A DNA stretch of 9,973 bases, taken from NCBI GenBank assembly GCA_017425745.1, contig JAFOXT010000220.1, forward strand, positions 1 to 9,973, read 5' to 3'. The notes below the pieces were generated by a model that had not been told where the DNA came from, ran no database searches, and saw only the letters and a program-made list of their open reading frames with translations. The translations under genes and the position numbers were made by a program. This stretch comes from Clostridia bacterium. GTDB taxonomy: Bacteria; Bacillota; Clostridia; Oscillospirales; Acutalibacteraceae. Positions 1 to 5,217 of the stretch are shown here, one piece after another. Numbering within the stretch: the stretch's first letter is position 1; each line of letters starts with the position of its first letter.

Positions 1-1
1 G

Positions 2-970
2 GGCGTTCAGCTTTATGTAAAGCGTGAGGACTTAAACCATACCGGAGCACATAAATTAAATCACTGTATGGGCGAGGTTTTGCTTGCAAAATATATGAGT
101 AAGAAAAAGGTTATTGCAGAAACAGGCGCAGGTCAGCACGGTGTTGCACTTGCTACTGCTGCGGCATATTTCGGTCTTGAATGTGACATCTATATGGGTG
201 CTGTTGATATTAAAAAGCAGGCACCGAATGTTGCAAGAATGAAAATACTTGGCGCAAGGGTGATAGAGGTAACAGACGGACTGCAGACGCTTAAAGAAGC
301 GGTTGATGCTGCATTTAAGGCATACTGCAATGAATACAAAGATGCAATTTACTGCATAGGCTCTGTTGTTGGACCACATCCATTCCCGATGATGGTAAGA
401 GATTTTCAGAGTGTTGTAGGTATCGAAGCAAGAGAACAGTTTATTGATATGACAGGAGAACTTCCAGATAGCGTTGTTGCTTGTGTTGGCGGAGGCTCAA
501 ATGCTATGGGACTTTTCTCGGGATTCTTAAATGATCCCGTTGACATTTATGGTGTTGAACCATTAGGACGCGGAACTGCGCTCGGTGACCACGCTGCAAG
601 TCTTACCTACGGAACAGAGGGTATTATGCACGGCTTTAACAGCATTATGCTGAAAGATGAAAACGGAGAGCCTGCACCTGTTTATTCTGTTGCAAGCGGT
701 CTTGATTATCCGTCAAGCGGTCCTGAACACGCATTTTTGCGTGACATCGGCAGAGTTAAGTATGATGTGGTAACTGACGATGAAACCATTGATGCTTTCT
801 TTGAACTCTCTCGAATGGAAGGTATCATTCCTGCAATCGAAAGTTCTCACGCTGTTGCCTACGGTATGAAGCTTGCAAAGACAATGGGCAAAGGCTCTGT
901 CCTTATCAATCTTTCTGGCAGAGGTGATAAGGATATGGATTATATCATTGAAAAGTACGGCATTAGATAA
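2..970 (+). CDS. trpB: Tryptophan synthase beta subunit, 5' end missing
   Basis: The beta subunit makes L-tryptophan from indole and L-serine using pyridoxal phosphate (PLP). The reading frame is open from the left edge, so the N-terminal part (roughly 70 residues by comparison with full-length TrpB) lies outside the window; 322 residues are visible. The PLP-binding lysine is the 18th visible residue, in KREDLNHTGAHK (Lys codon at 53-55). AETGAGQHGVA carries the catalytic Glu region, CVGGGSNAMG is the PLP phosphate-binding loop, and LSGRGDKDM is the usual C-terminal signature. An internal ATG at 68 is not the start, because conserved TrpB sequence precedes it in frame. No trpA follows, although trpB usually precedes trpA; a hairpin and then an independent LysR gene come next. 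Family assignment is secure. Confidence 0.97.
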   Translation, partial: GVQLYVKREDLNHTGAHKLNHCMGEVLLAKYMSKKKVIAETGAGQHGVALATAAAYFGLECDIYMGAVDIKKQAPNVARMKILGARVIEVTDGLQTLKEAVDAAFKAYCNEYKDAIYCIGSVVGPHPFPMMVRDFQSVVGIEAREQFIDMTGELPDSVVACVGGGSNAMGLFSGFLNDPVDIYGVEPLGRGTALGDHAASLTYGTEGIMHGFNSIMLKDENGEPAPVYSVASGLDYPSSGPEHAFLRDIGRVKYDVVTDDETIDAFFELSRMEGIIPAIESSHAVAYGMKLAKTMGKGSVLINLSGRGDKDMDYIIEKYGIR

Positions 971-986
971 CTGGATGATTTCGCAG

Positions 987-1013
987 ACCGGCTAAGTATT
1001 TAACTTGGCCGGT
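987..1013 (+). terminator. Hairpin after trpB, possible weak terminator
   Basis: An 11-bp stem (987-997 with 1003-1013, arms ACCGGCTAAGT and ACTTGGCCGGT, one G-T wobble) closes a 5-base ATTTA loop. It starts 17 bases after the trpB stop codon. The downstream bases (AATATAAATAG) are AT-rich but lack a run of T, so it is a poor match to a canonical intrinsic terminator. It may instead be a 3'-end stabilising structure. Confidence 0.45.
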
Positions 1014-1097
1014 AATATAAATAGTTACTTGTGCGCAAAGGGCGGATATAAGAAATTGTATTTGTAAAGCAATGTAAAATAAAATATATTATGTAGA

Positions 1098-1126
1098 TTG
1101 AAATTTAGATACAAATATGATATAAT
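1098..1126 (+). promoter_or_regulatory. Sigma-A type promoter for the LysR gene
   Basis: The -35 box is TTGAAA at 1098-1103 and the -10 box is a perfect TATAAT at 1121-1126, with a 17-base spacer. TGA at 1118-1120 gives an extended -10. The predicted transcript start is about 1132-1134, leaving a leader of roughly 29 bases before the ATG at 1162. This is the best consensus promoter in the window. Confidence 0.85.
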
Positions 1127-1137
1127 ATAAAAAATCA

Positions 1138-1161
1138 AATAGCAAGAAGGTAGGTGCTATT
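1138..1161 (+). promoter_or_regulatory. Leader hairpin with ribosome binding site in its loop
   Basis: A perfect 7-bp inverted repeat (AATAGCA at 1138-1144, TGCTATT at 1155-1161) flanks a 10-base loop AGAAGGTAGG that contains the Shine-Dalgarno sequence. The start codon of the LysR gene directly follows the 3' arm. It lies within the predicted 5' leader. It could act in translation initiation or could be a DNA operator; the sequence does not decide between them. Confidence 0.5.
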
Positions 1162-2085
1162 ATGAATATATTACATATGAAATATGCAGTTGAGGTTGCA
1201 AAGGCAGGTTCTCTCAACAAAGCATCAGAAACTTTGCTTATTGCAGTACCTAATATCAGTCGTTCGATTAAGGAACTTGAAGCGGATTTGGGAATAACAA
1301 TTTTCGACCGGACAACGAAAGGCATGTGCTTAACACATGAAGGCGAAGAATTTATGAATTTTGCTAAAGGGATACTGAACCAAATCGAATCTGTTGAAAA
1401 GTATTACAAATATGGTGCTCCGAATAAACAGAAATTCTCTATTTCTGTTCCACGTGCTTCTTATATATCGGAAGCCTTTGCTGAATTTTCACGAATGCTA
1501 ACAAAGGATTCGGCCGAAATATTTTATAAGGAAACAAATTCTCAGAGAACCATTCATAACATGCTTAACCATGATTACAAGCTTGGGATTATCCGATACG
1601 CAGAAAATTATGATAAGTATTTTAAATCAATGCTCGATGAAAAAGGTTTTGTATATGAGCTTGTAACAGAGTTCAGCTATTCACTTATTATGAGTGCAGA
1701 TAATCCCCTTGCACAAAAAGGAGAAATAACTTTTGATGATTTGACTGACTACATAGAAATTGCTCACGCAGACCCATTTGTTCCTTCTATGCCTTTATCA
1801 AAAGTTGTTAAGGAAGAATTGCCGGATAATATCGATAGAAGAATTTATATTTTTGAAAGAGCAAGTCAGTTTGATTTGCTTGATAAAAACCCCGAAACAT
1901 TTATGTGGGTATCTCCTGTTCCGAAGAGCTTGCTTGAAAGATACAATCTCGTTCAGAAGAAATGTGTAGAAAACAAAAAATTATATAAAGATGTTTTAAT
2001 CTATAAAAAGGGATATAAATTAACTGAACTTGACCGCAGATTCATAACAAAACTGTGTGAAACAAAGAGAAAAATATTTAACTAA
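1162..2085 (+). CDS. LysR-family transcriptional regulator
   Basis: A 307-residue protein of typical LysR length. The N-terminal winged helix-turn-helix is clear at about residues 1-60: an aromatic-rich first helix, AGSLNKASETL (15-25), the recognition helix region VPNISRSIKELEADLG (29-44), and then IFDRTTKGMCLTHEG. Residues about 90-300 form the effector-binding domain, whose ligand cannot be read from sequence. The start at 1162 is supported by AGAAGG at 1145-1150, the upstream promoter and the fit of the family N-terminus. LysR regulators often control a neighbouring, commonly divergent, gene, but here both flanking units run in the same direction. The gene has its own promoter and a strong terminator, so its target is uncertain; the downstream fermentation operon is only a candidate. 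Confidence 0.93.
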   Translation: MNILHMKYAVEVAKAGSLNKASETLLIAVPNISRSIKELEADLGITIFDRTTKGMCLTHEGEEFMNFAKGILNQIESVEKYYKYGAPNKQKFSISVPRASYISEAFAEFSRMLTKDSAEIFYKETNSQRTIHNMLNHDYKLGIIRYAENYDKYFKSMLDEKGFVYELVTEFSYSLIMSADNPLAQKGEITFDDLTDYIEIAHADPFVPSMPLSKVVKEELPDNIDRRIYIFERASQFDLLDKNPETFMWVSPVPKSLLERYNLVQKKCVENKKLYKDVLIYKKGYKLTELDRRFITKLCETKRKIFN

Positions 2086-2096
2086 AAAATTTTTTT

Positions 2097-2130
2097 GCCT
2101 GACTTTTTCGAAGGTCAGGCTTATTTTTTT
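2097..2130 (+). terminator. Intrinsic terminator after the LysR gene
   Basis: The arms GCCTGAC (2097-2103) and GTCAGGC (2114-2120) extend inward through TTT/AAG pairs (one T-G wobble) to a TTCG tetraloop at 2107-2110, giving about 10 bp. A T-rich tract TTATTTTTTT follows at 2121-2130. It lies 12 bases after the LysR stop codon. It separates the LysR gene from the rex operon. Confidence 0.93.
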
Positions 2131-2145
2131 GCTTTATTCCGCCAT

Positions 2146-2164
2146 TCGATAAAGGGGTTATCGA
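2146..2164. repeat. Inverted repeat upstream of rex, possible operator
   Basis: Perfect 7-base arms TCGATAA (2146-2152) and TTATCGA (2158-2164) surround AGGGG. It lies about 23 bases upstream of the conserved promoter motif of the rex operon. No coding region covers it, there is no T-tract after it, and it is separate from the Rex site. An operator for an unknown regulator is possible but unproven. Confidence 0.4.
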
Positions 2165-2186
2165 TATTGATAATACCGATTAAACA

Positions 2187-2224
2187 TTTTAAGAATTCCC
2201 AAGAATAAAAAAGAATGTTAAAAT
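2187..2224 (+). promoter_or_regulatory. Promoter of the rex-hydrogenase operon
   Basis: The -10 box is TAAAAT (2219-2224). The base run 17 positions upstream is TTCCCA (2196-2201), a poor sigma-A -35. The motif TTTTAAnnATTCCCAAG (2187-2203) recurs upstream of the alcohol dehydrogenase gene at 9554-9570, at exactly the same distance from that gene's TATAAT. The -10 box lies inside the Rex operator, as expected for repression by steric block. The terminator at 2097-2130 makes a promoter here necessary. Confidence 0.65.
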
Positions 2225-2230
2225 ATTAAC
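2217..2230. promoter_or_regulatory. Rex operator (autoregulatory)
   Basis: GTTAA-AATA-TTAAC is a perfect inverted repeat with a 4-base spacer. It matches the core of the known clostridial Rex consensus TTGTTAA-N4-TTAACAA, with one further matching T on the left (2216). It overlaps the predicted -10 box and ends 26 bases before the rex start codon. NAD+-bound Rex would be expected to repress here and NADH to release it, so the operon would respond to a high NADH/NAD+ ratio. Confidence 0.85.
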
Positions 2231-2243
2231 GAAGTCAAGAGAT

Positions 2244-2249
2244 GGGAGG
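2244..2249 (+). promoter_or_regulatory. Ribosome binding site fixing the rex start
   Basis: GGGAGG lies 7 bases before the ATG at 2257. An in-frame ATG at 2242 would place this site inside the gene and has no good Shine-Dalgarno sequence upstream, so 2257 is preferred. Confidence 0.85.
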
Positions 2250-2256
2250 TATCAGT

Positions 2257-2880
2257 ATGGAAAAGATCGCTGTATCAAAAGCAACTCTCGGCAGACTGCC
2301 GCACTACTTGCAACACCTTCGTACAGTGTTCAAAAACAATGATGAATACATTTCCGCAACCTCAATTGCAAAAAGCCTGGCACTTGGAGAGGTTCAGGTC
2401 CGAAAAGACCTTAACTCAGTAAGCGGTGCCGGGAAGCCCAAGATAGGGTATGAGGTTGAAGAACTGATTAAAAGCATCGAAAAAGTGTTAGGGTTTGACA
2501 ATCTCACAAATGCGGTGTTAGTCGGAGCGGGACAGCTCGGCAAGGCACTTCTGAACTACGAAGGATTCGAAGAGTTTGGTGTGAGAATAATGGCAGGCTT
2601 TGATATAGAAGCCAAAAAACAGACATCAAACCAAAAACAGATACTTCCTATGGAAGAGTTCAGTAAATTTTGTAAAGAGAATAACATTAAAATTGGAATC
2701 ATCTCGGTAAATAAAGAATCATCACAGCAAATTTGTGACTTGATGATAGAGAACGGGATAAGCGCAATCTGGAATTTCTCACCGGTTAAACTGAATGTTC
2801 CCGAAGGAATATTGCTACAGCAAGAGAACCTGGCCTTATCACTTGCACACCTAAATAATCAATTAGTAAATCAAAATTAG
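2257..2880 (+). CDS. rex: Redox-sensing transcriptional repressor Rex
   Basis: Rex senses the NADH/NAD+ ratio and represses fermentation and hydrogenase genes when NAD+ dominates. The 207-residue length is normal for the family. The N-terminal winged helix (about 1-80) contains the family motif VQVRKDLN and then GYEVEEL. The Rossmann domain has G90-A-G92-Q-L-G95 in VGAGQLGKAL. The late family motif NFSPVKL, followed by a Pro, is present. A Rex operator sits just upstream, so autoregulation is likely. The stop codon overlaps the ribosome binding site of the aldehyde dehydrogenase gene, so it is the first gene of the operon. The same adjacency with aad and hydrogenase genes is reported for Ruminococcus albus. 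Confidence 0.95.
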   Translation: MEKIAVSKATLGRLPHYLQHLRTVFKNNDEYISATSIAKSLALGEVQVRKDLNSVSGAGKPKIGYEVEELIKSIEKVLGFDNLTNAVLVGAGQLGKALLNYEGFEEFGVRIMAGFDIEAKKQTSNQKQILPMEEFSKFCKENNIKIGIISVNKESSQQICDLMIENGISAIWNFSPVKLNVPEGILLQQENLALSLAHLNNQLVNQN

Positions 2881-2894
2881 GAGGATAATAAATC

Positions 2895-3854
2895 ATGGAA
2901 AACAAGACTTACGAAATTGTAGACAGCGTTGAAAAGCTCGAAGAAGCTATACAGCGCACAAAAGAAGCTCAGAAGGTTTTTGCAACCTACACACAGGAAC
3001 AGGTTGATAAAATTTTCTTAGCTGCTGCTTCTGCTGCAAACAAAGCAAGAATCCCTCTTGCAAAAATGGCAGTTGAAGAAACAGGTATGGGTATTGTAGA
3101 AGACAAGGTTATTAAAAACAACTATGCTTCTGAATACATTTACAATGCATACAAGGATACAAAAACCTGCGGTGTTATCGAAGAAGATAAGGCTTATGGA
3201 ATAAAGAAGATAGCAGAGCCTATCGGTGTAATCGCAGCCGTTATTCCTACAACAAATCCTACATCTACAGCAATTTTCAAATGCTTGCTTGCTCTTAAGA
3301 CAAGAAATGCTATTATTATCTCTCCTCATCCAAGAGCAAAGAACTGCACAATTGAAGCCGCAAAACTTGTTTTAGAAGCTGCAGTTAAAGCAGGTGCTCC
3401 TGAAGGTATCATCGACTGGATTGATGTTCCGAGCCTGGAAATGACAAACACAGTAATGAAAGAAGCAGACATCATCCTTGCAACCGGTGGTCCCGGAATG
3501 GTTAAGGCTGCATATTCAAGCGGTAAGCCTGCTCTCGGTGTTGGTGCCGGAAATACACCTGCAATCATCGATGATAGTGCAGACACTCTTCTTGCAGTTA
3601 ACTCAATCATTCACTCAAAGACATTTGATAACGGTATGATTTGTGCATCTGAACAGTCAGTTATCGTTCTTGAAAATATCTACGACATTGTAAAAGAAGA
3701 GTTCGCAACACGCGGATGCTATTTCTTAAGCCCTGTTGAAACAGAAAAGGTAAGAAAGACAATTATCATAAACGGTGCACTTAATGCGAAAATTGTTGGT
3801 CAACCGGCAGCTAAAATTGCAGAACTCGCAGGTGTAACAGTTCCTGAAGCCTGA
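2895..3854 (+). CDS. adhE: Truncated AdhE-type CoA-acylating aldehyde dehydrogenase
   Basis: This matches the N-terminal acetaldehyde dehydrogenase half of bifunctional AdhE/Aad, which reduces acetyl-CoA to acetaldehyde and then ethanol with NADH. Visible features are IAAVIPTTNPTSTAIFK (NAD-binding region), ILATGGPGMVKAAYSSGKPA, GVGAGNTPA and the catalytic Cys250 in GMICASEQSV. The start is set by AGGAGG at 2879-2884, overlapping the rex stop. The protein ends at residue 319 (VTVPEA, then TGA). A complete aldehyde dehydrogenase domain has about 440 residues and full AdhE about 870. The missing part includes the later catalytic and NAD-binding segments (in relatives the KLSP and GSWGG regions) and the entire iron-dependent alcohol dehydrogenase half. 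Only 25 bases separate it from the kinase gene, so there is no room for a remnant. It is probably inactive as a normal enzyme: a decayed gene, an assembly or strain-specific deletion, or a repurposed fragment. Confidence 0.85.
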   Translation: MENKTYEIVDSVEKLEEAIQRTKEAQKVFATYTQEQVDKIFLAAASAANKARIPLAKMAVEETGMGIVEDKVIKNNYASEYIYNAYKDTKTCGVIEEDKAYGIKKIAEPIGVIAAVIPTTNPTSTAIFKCLLALKTRNAIIISPHPRAKNCTIEAAKLVLEAAVKAGAPEGIIDWIDVPSLEMTNTVMKEADIILATGGPGMVKAAYSSGKPALGVGAGNTPAIIDDSADTLLAVNSIIHSKTFDNGMICASEQSVIVLENIYDIVKEEFATRGCYFLSPVETEKVRKTIIINGALNAKIVGQPAAKIAELAGVTVPEA

Positions 3855-3879
3855 GTCAAAATAGAAGGAGGAATAAATC

Positions 3880-4629
3880 ATGAAACTTGAAAGAGTAATT
3901 GCAGTTAGAAATAATAAAACCATATACCGTGACGGTGACAGATGCGTAAAGGTATTTGATGATCACTATTCAAAAGCTGATGTGCTTAACGAAGCACTCA
4001 ATCAGGCAAGAATCGAAGAAACCGGACTTAACATTCCTAAAATCCTTGAGGTAACAATGGTTGACGGAAAGTGGGCAATCGTTTCAGAATTCATTAAGGG
4101 GAAGACTCTTGCACAGCTTATGGAAGAAGAGCCTGACAAAAAGGAAGAGTACATTGAACTTCTTGTTGACCTTCAGCTTGAAGTACACTCTAAGAAATCT
4201 CCTCTCCTCAATAAGCTTAAGGATAAGATGAATCGCAAAATTAGTGCAGCAGATATCGATGCTACAACCCGTTATGATTTGCACACAAGGCTTGAAGGAA
4301 TGCCAAAGCATACCAAAGTTTGTCACGGCGATTTCAACCCTTCAAACATTATAATAACAGAAAACGGAACAGCATATATCTTAGACTGGTCCCACGCAAC
4401 ACAGGGAAATGCATCAGCAGATGCTGCAAGAACATATCTTTTGTTCTGGCTTGCAGGTGATATCGAAGGTGCAAAATTATATCTTGAACTTTTCTGCAAA
4501 AAGAGTGATACTGCAAAACAGTACGTTCAGAAGTGGATGCCAATTGTAGCTGCGTCACAGTCAGTTAAAGGTAACGAGAAGGAACGTGAATTCCTGCTCT
4601 CCTGGGTAGATGTTGTTGATTACGAATAA
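3880..4629 (+). CDS. APH/choline-kinase-like phosphotransferase, possible protein kinase
   Basis: A 249-residue kinase-fold protein. Candidate ATP-lysine K24 lies in RCVKVF, the catalytic loop is H149-G-D-F-N-P-S-N156 (D151 as base, N156 for metal), and D169 in ILDW replaces the DFG Asp. This HGD-x4-N plus DW pattern is that of aminoglycoside phosphotransferase and choline-kinase-like enzymes, not classical Hanks Ser/Thr kinases (HRD, DFG). The glycine-rich loop is short or absent and no membrane segment is seen. The start is supported by AGGAGG at 3866-3871. In the comparable R. albus operon this position is described as a serine/threonine protein kinase, together with a phosphatase; a role opposing the PP2C phosphatase here is an inference. 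A small-molecule kinase role remains possible. Confidence 0.8.
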   Translation: MKLERVIAVRNNKTIYRDGDRCVKVFDDHYSKADVLNEALNQARIEETGLNIPKILEVTMVDGKWAIVSEFIKGKTLAQLMEEEPDKKEEYIELLVDLQLEVHSKKSPLLNKLKDKMNRKISAADIDATTRYDLHTRLEGMPKHTKVCHGDFNPSNIIITENGTAYILDWSHATQGNASADAARTYLLFWLAGDIEGAKLYLELFCKKSDTAKQYVQKWMPIVAASQSVKGNEKEREFLLSWVDVVDYE

Positions 4630-4643
4630 TAAATTGTTAACCG

Positions 4644-4675
4644 GATTATGTGCCTTTTCACAAAGGCACATAATC
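4644..4675 (+). other. Perfect 14-bp hairpin inside the operon
   Basis: Arms GATTATGTGCCTTT (4644-4657) and AAAGGCACATAATC (4662-4675) pair without mismatch around a TCAC loop. It lies in the 77-base gap between the kinase and first ferredoxin genes, the largest gap inside the operon. The following bases ACGAAAAATTTT lack an immediate T-run, so it is not a standard terminator. An attenuator, processing or stabilising site that sets different levels for the two halves of the operon is plausible. Confidence 0.65.
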
Positions 4676-4706
4676 ACGAAAAATTTTGAAAGGATTGAAT
4701 AGTAAA

Positions 4707-4946
4707 ATGAAAATAACAGTATGTATCGGTAGTTCATGTCACATTAAGGGTTCCCGTCAGGTTGTAGAACAGCTTCAGTATCTTATTAACGAAAATAATC
4801 TCGGCGATAAGGTTGAACTTGGCGGAACATTTTGTATGAATAAATGTCAGCAGGGTGTTTGCGTAACAGTAGACGACGAATTTCATTCAGTTACACCGGA
4901 TACAGTAAGCGAGTTCTTCCAGAAAGAAGTTCTTGCAAAGGTGTGA
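4707..4946 (+). CDS. Thioredoxin-like [2Fe-2S] ferredoxin, first copy
   Basis: A 79-residue protein built like the C-terminal thioredoxin-fold domain of NuoE/HydC. The four likely cluster ligands are C6 and C11 (VCIGSSCHIKGS) and C43 and C47 (GTFCMNKC); C52 is an extra cysteine. It carries no other domain, so it is a soluble electron carrier or small subunit. The ATG at 4707 is preferred over an in-frame TTG at 4686 because AAAGGA (4689-4694) lies upstream of it and the beta strand starts at the Met, as in the second copy. The second copy begins 4 bases after its stop. Being directly upstream of hydS and close to hydA2 suggests it exchanges electrons with one of those hydrogenases. Confidence 0.88.
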   Translation: MKITVCIGSSCHIKGSRQVVEQLQYLINENNLGDKVELGGTFCMNKCQQGVCVTVDDEFHSVTPDTVSEFFQKEVLAKV

Positions 4947-4950
4947 TAAT

Positions 4951-5211
4951 ATGATTATTCAGATTTGTGTTGGAAGTTCTTGTCATTTGAAAGGCTCACC
5001 GGAAATAGTAGAACTGCTCACTCAAGCGGTTAAAGATCACAAGCTTGAGGATGAAATAACACTTGCCGGAAGCTTTTGTATAGGTAAGTGCAATAGAGTA
5101 GGGGTAACTGTACAGGTAGATGATGTTATACATACAGGAATTAACCGTGAGAATTTTAAAGAATTTTTTAATGACAAGGTGCTCTCTGTAATAGAAAACG
5201 AAAGGAAGTAA
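4951..5211 (+). CDS. Thioredoxin-like [2Fe-2S] ferredoxin, second copy
   Basis: An 86-residue tandem paralogue of the preceding gene, with ligands at the same positions (C6, C11, C43, C47) in ICVGSSCHLKGS and GSFCIGKC. It differs by lacking the extra C52 and by a longer C-terminal tail ending ENERK. The ATG at 4951 is 4 bases after the upstream stop and follows AAAGGTG (4937-4943); an in-frame TTG at 4933 lies inside the upstream gene and is rejected. The hydS ATG is 6 bases after its stop. Role inferred as electron carrier or redox partner of HydS or HydA2. Confidence 0.88.
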   Translation: MIIQICVGSSCHLKGSPEIVELLTQAVKDHKLEDEITLAGSFCIGKCNRVGVTVQVDDVIHTGINRENFKEFFNDKVLSVIENERK

Positions 5212-5217
5212 CGGGAA

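Noticed and set aside
1089..1325. Reverse-strand reading frames here and at several other places (for example 3018-3329, 6871-7224, 7366-7800)
   Set aside because: They lie opposite strongly recognisable + strand genes, lack family motifs and have no convincing ribosome binding sites.
2242..2256. Upstream ATG as the rex start
   Set aside because: GGGAGG at 2244-2249 would lie inside the gene, while it is ideally spaced for the ATG at 2257, and Rex homologues begin near that Met.
3840..3900. Simple frameshift hiding the rest of AdhE
   Set aside because: No frame after 3854 continues AdhE-like sequence; a ribosome binding site and a complete kinase gene follow immediately, so a deletion or true truncation is needed.
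4634..4650. Possible Rex operator (TTGTTAA left half) after the kinase gene
   Set aside because: The left half is exact, but the bases where TTAACAA should occur read ATTATGT, so there is no dyad symmetry. It is better explained as a flank of the hairpin at 4644-4675.
4686..4706. TTG start for the first small ferredoxin
   Set aside because: The ATG at 4707 has its own Shine-Dalgarno-like AAAGGA and gives a protein that aligns residue for residue with the second copy.
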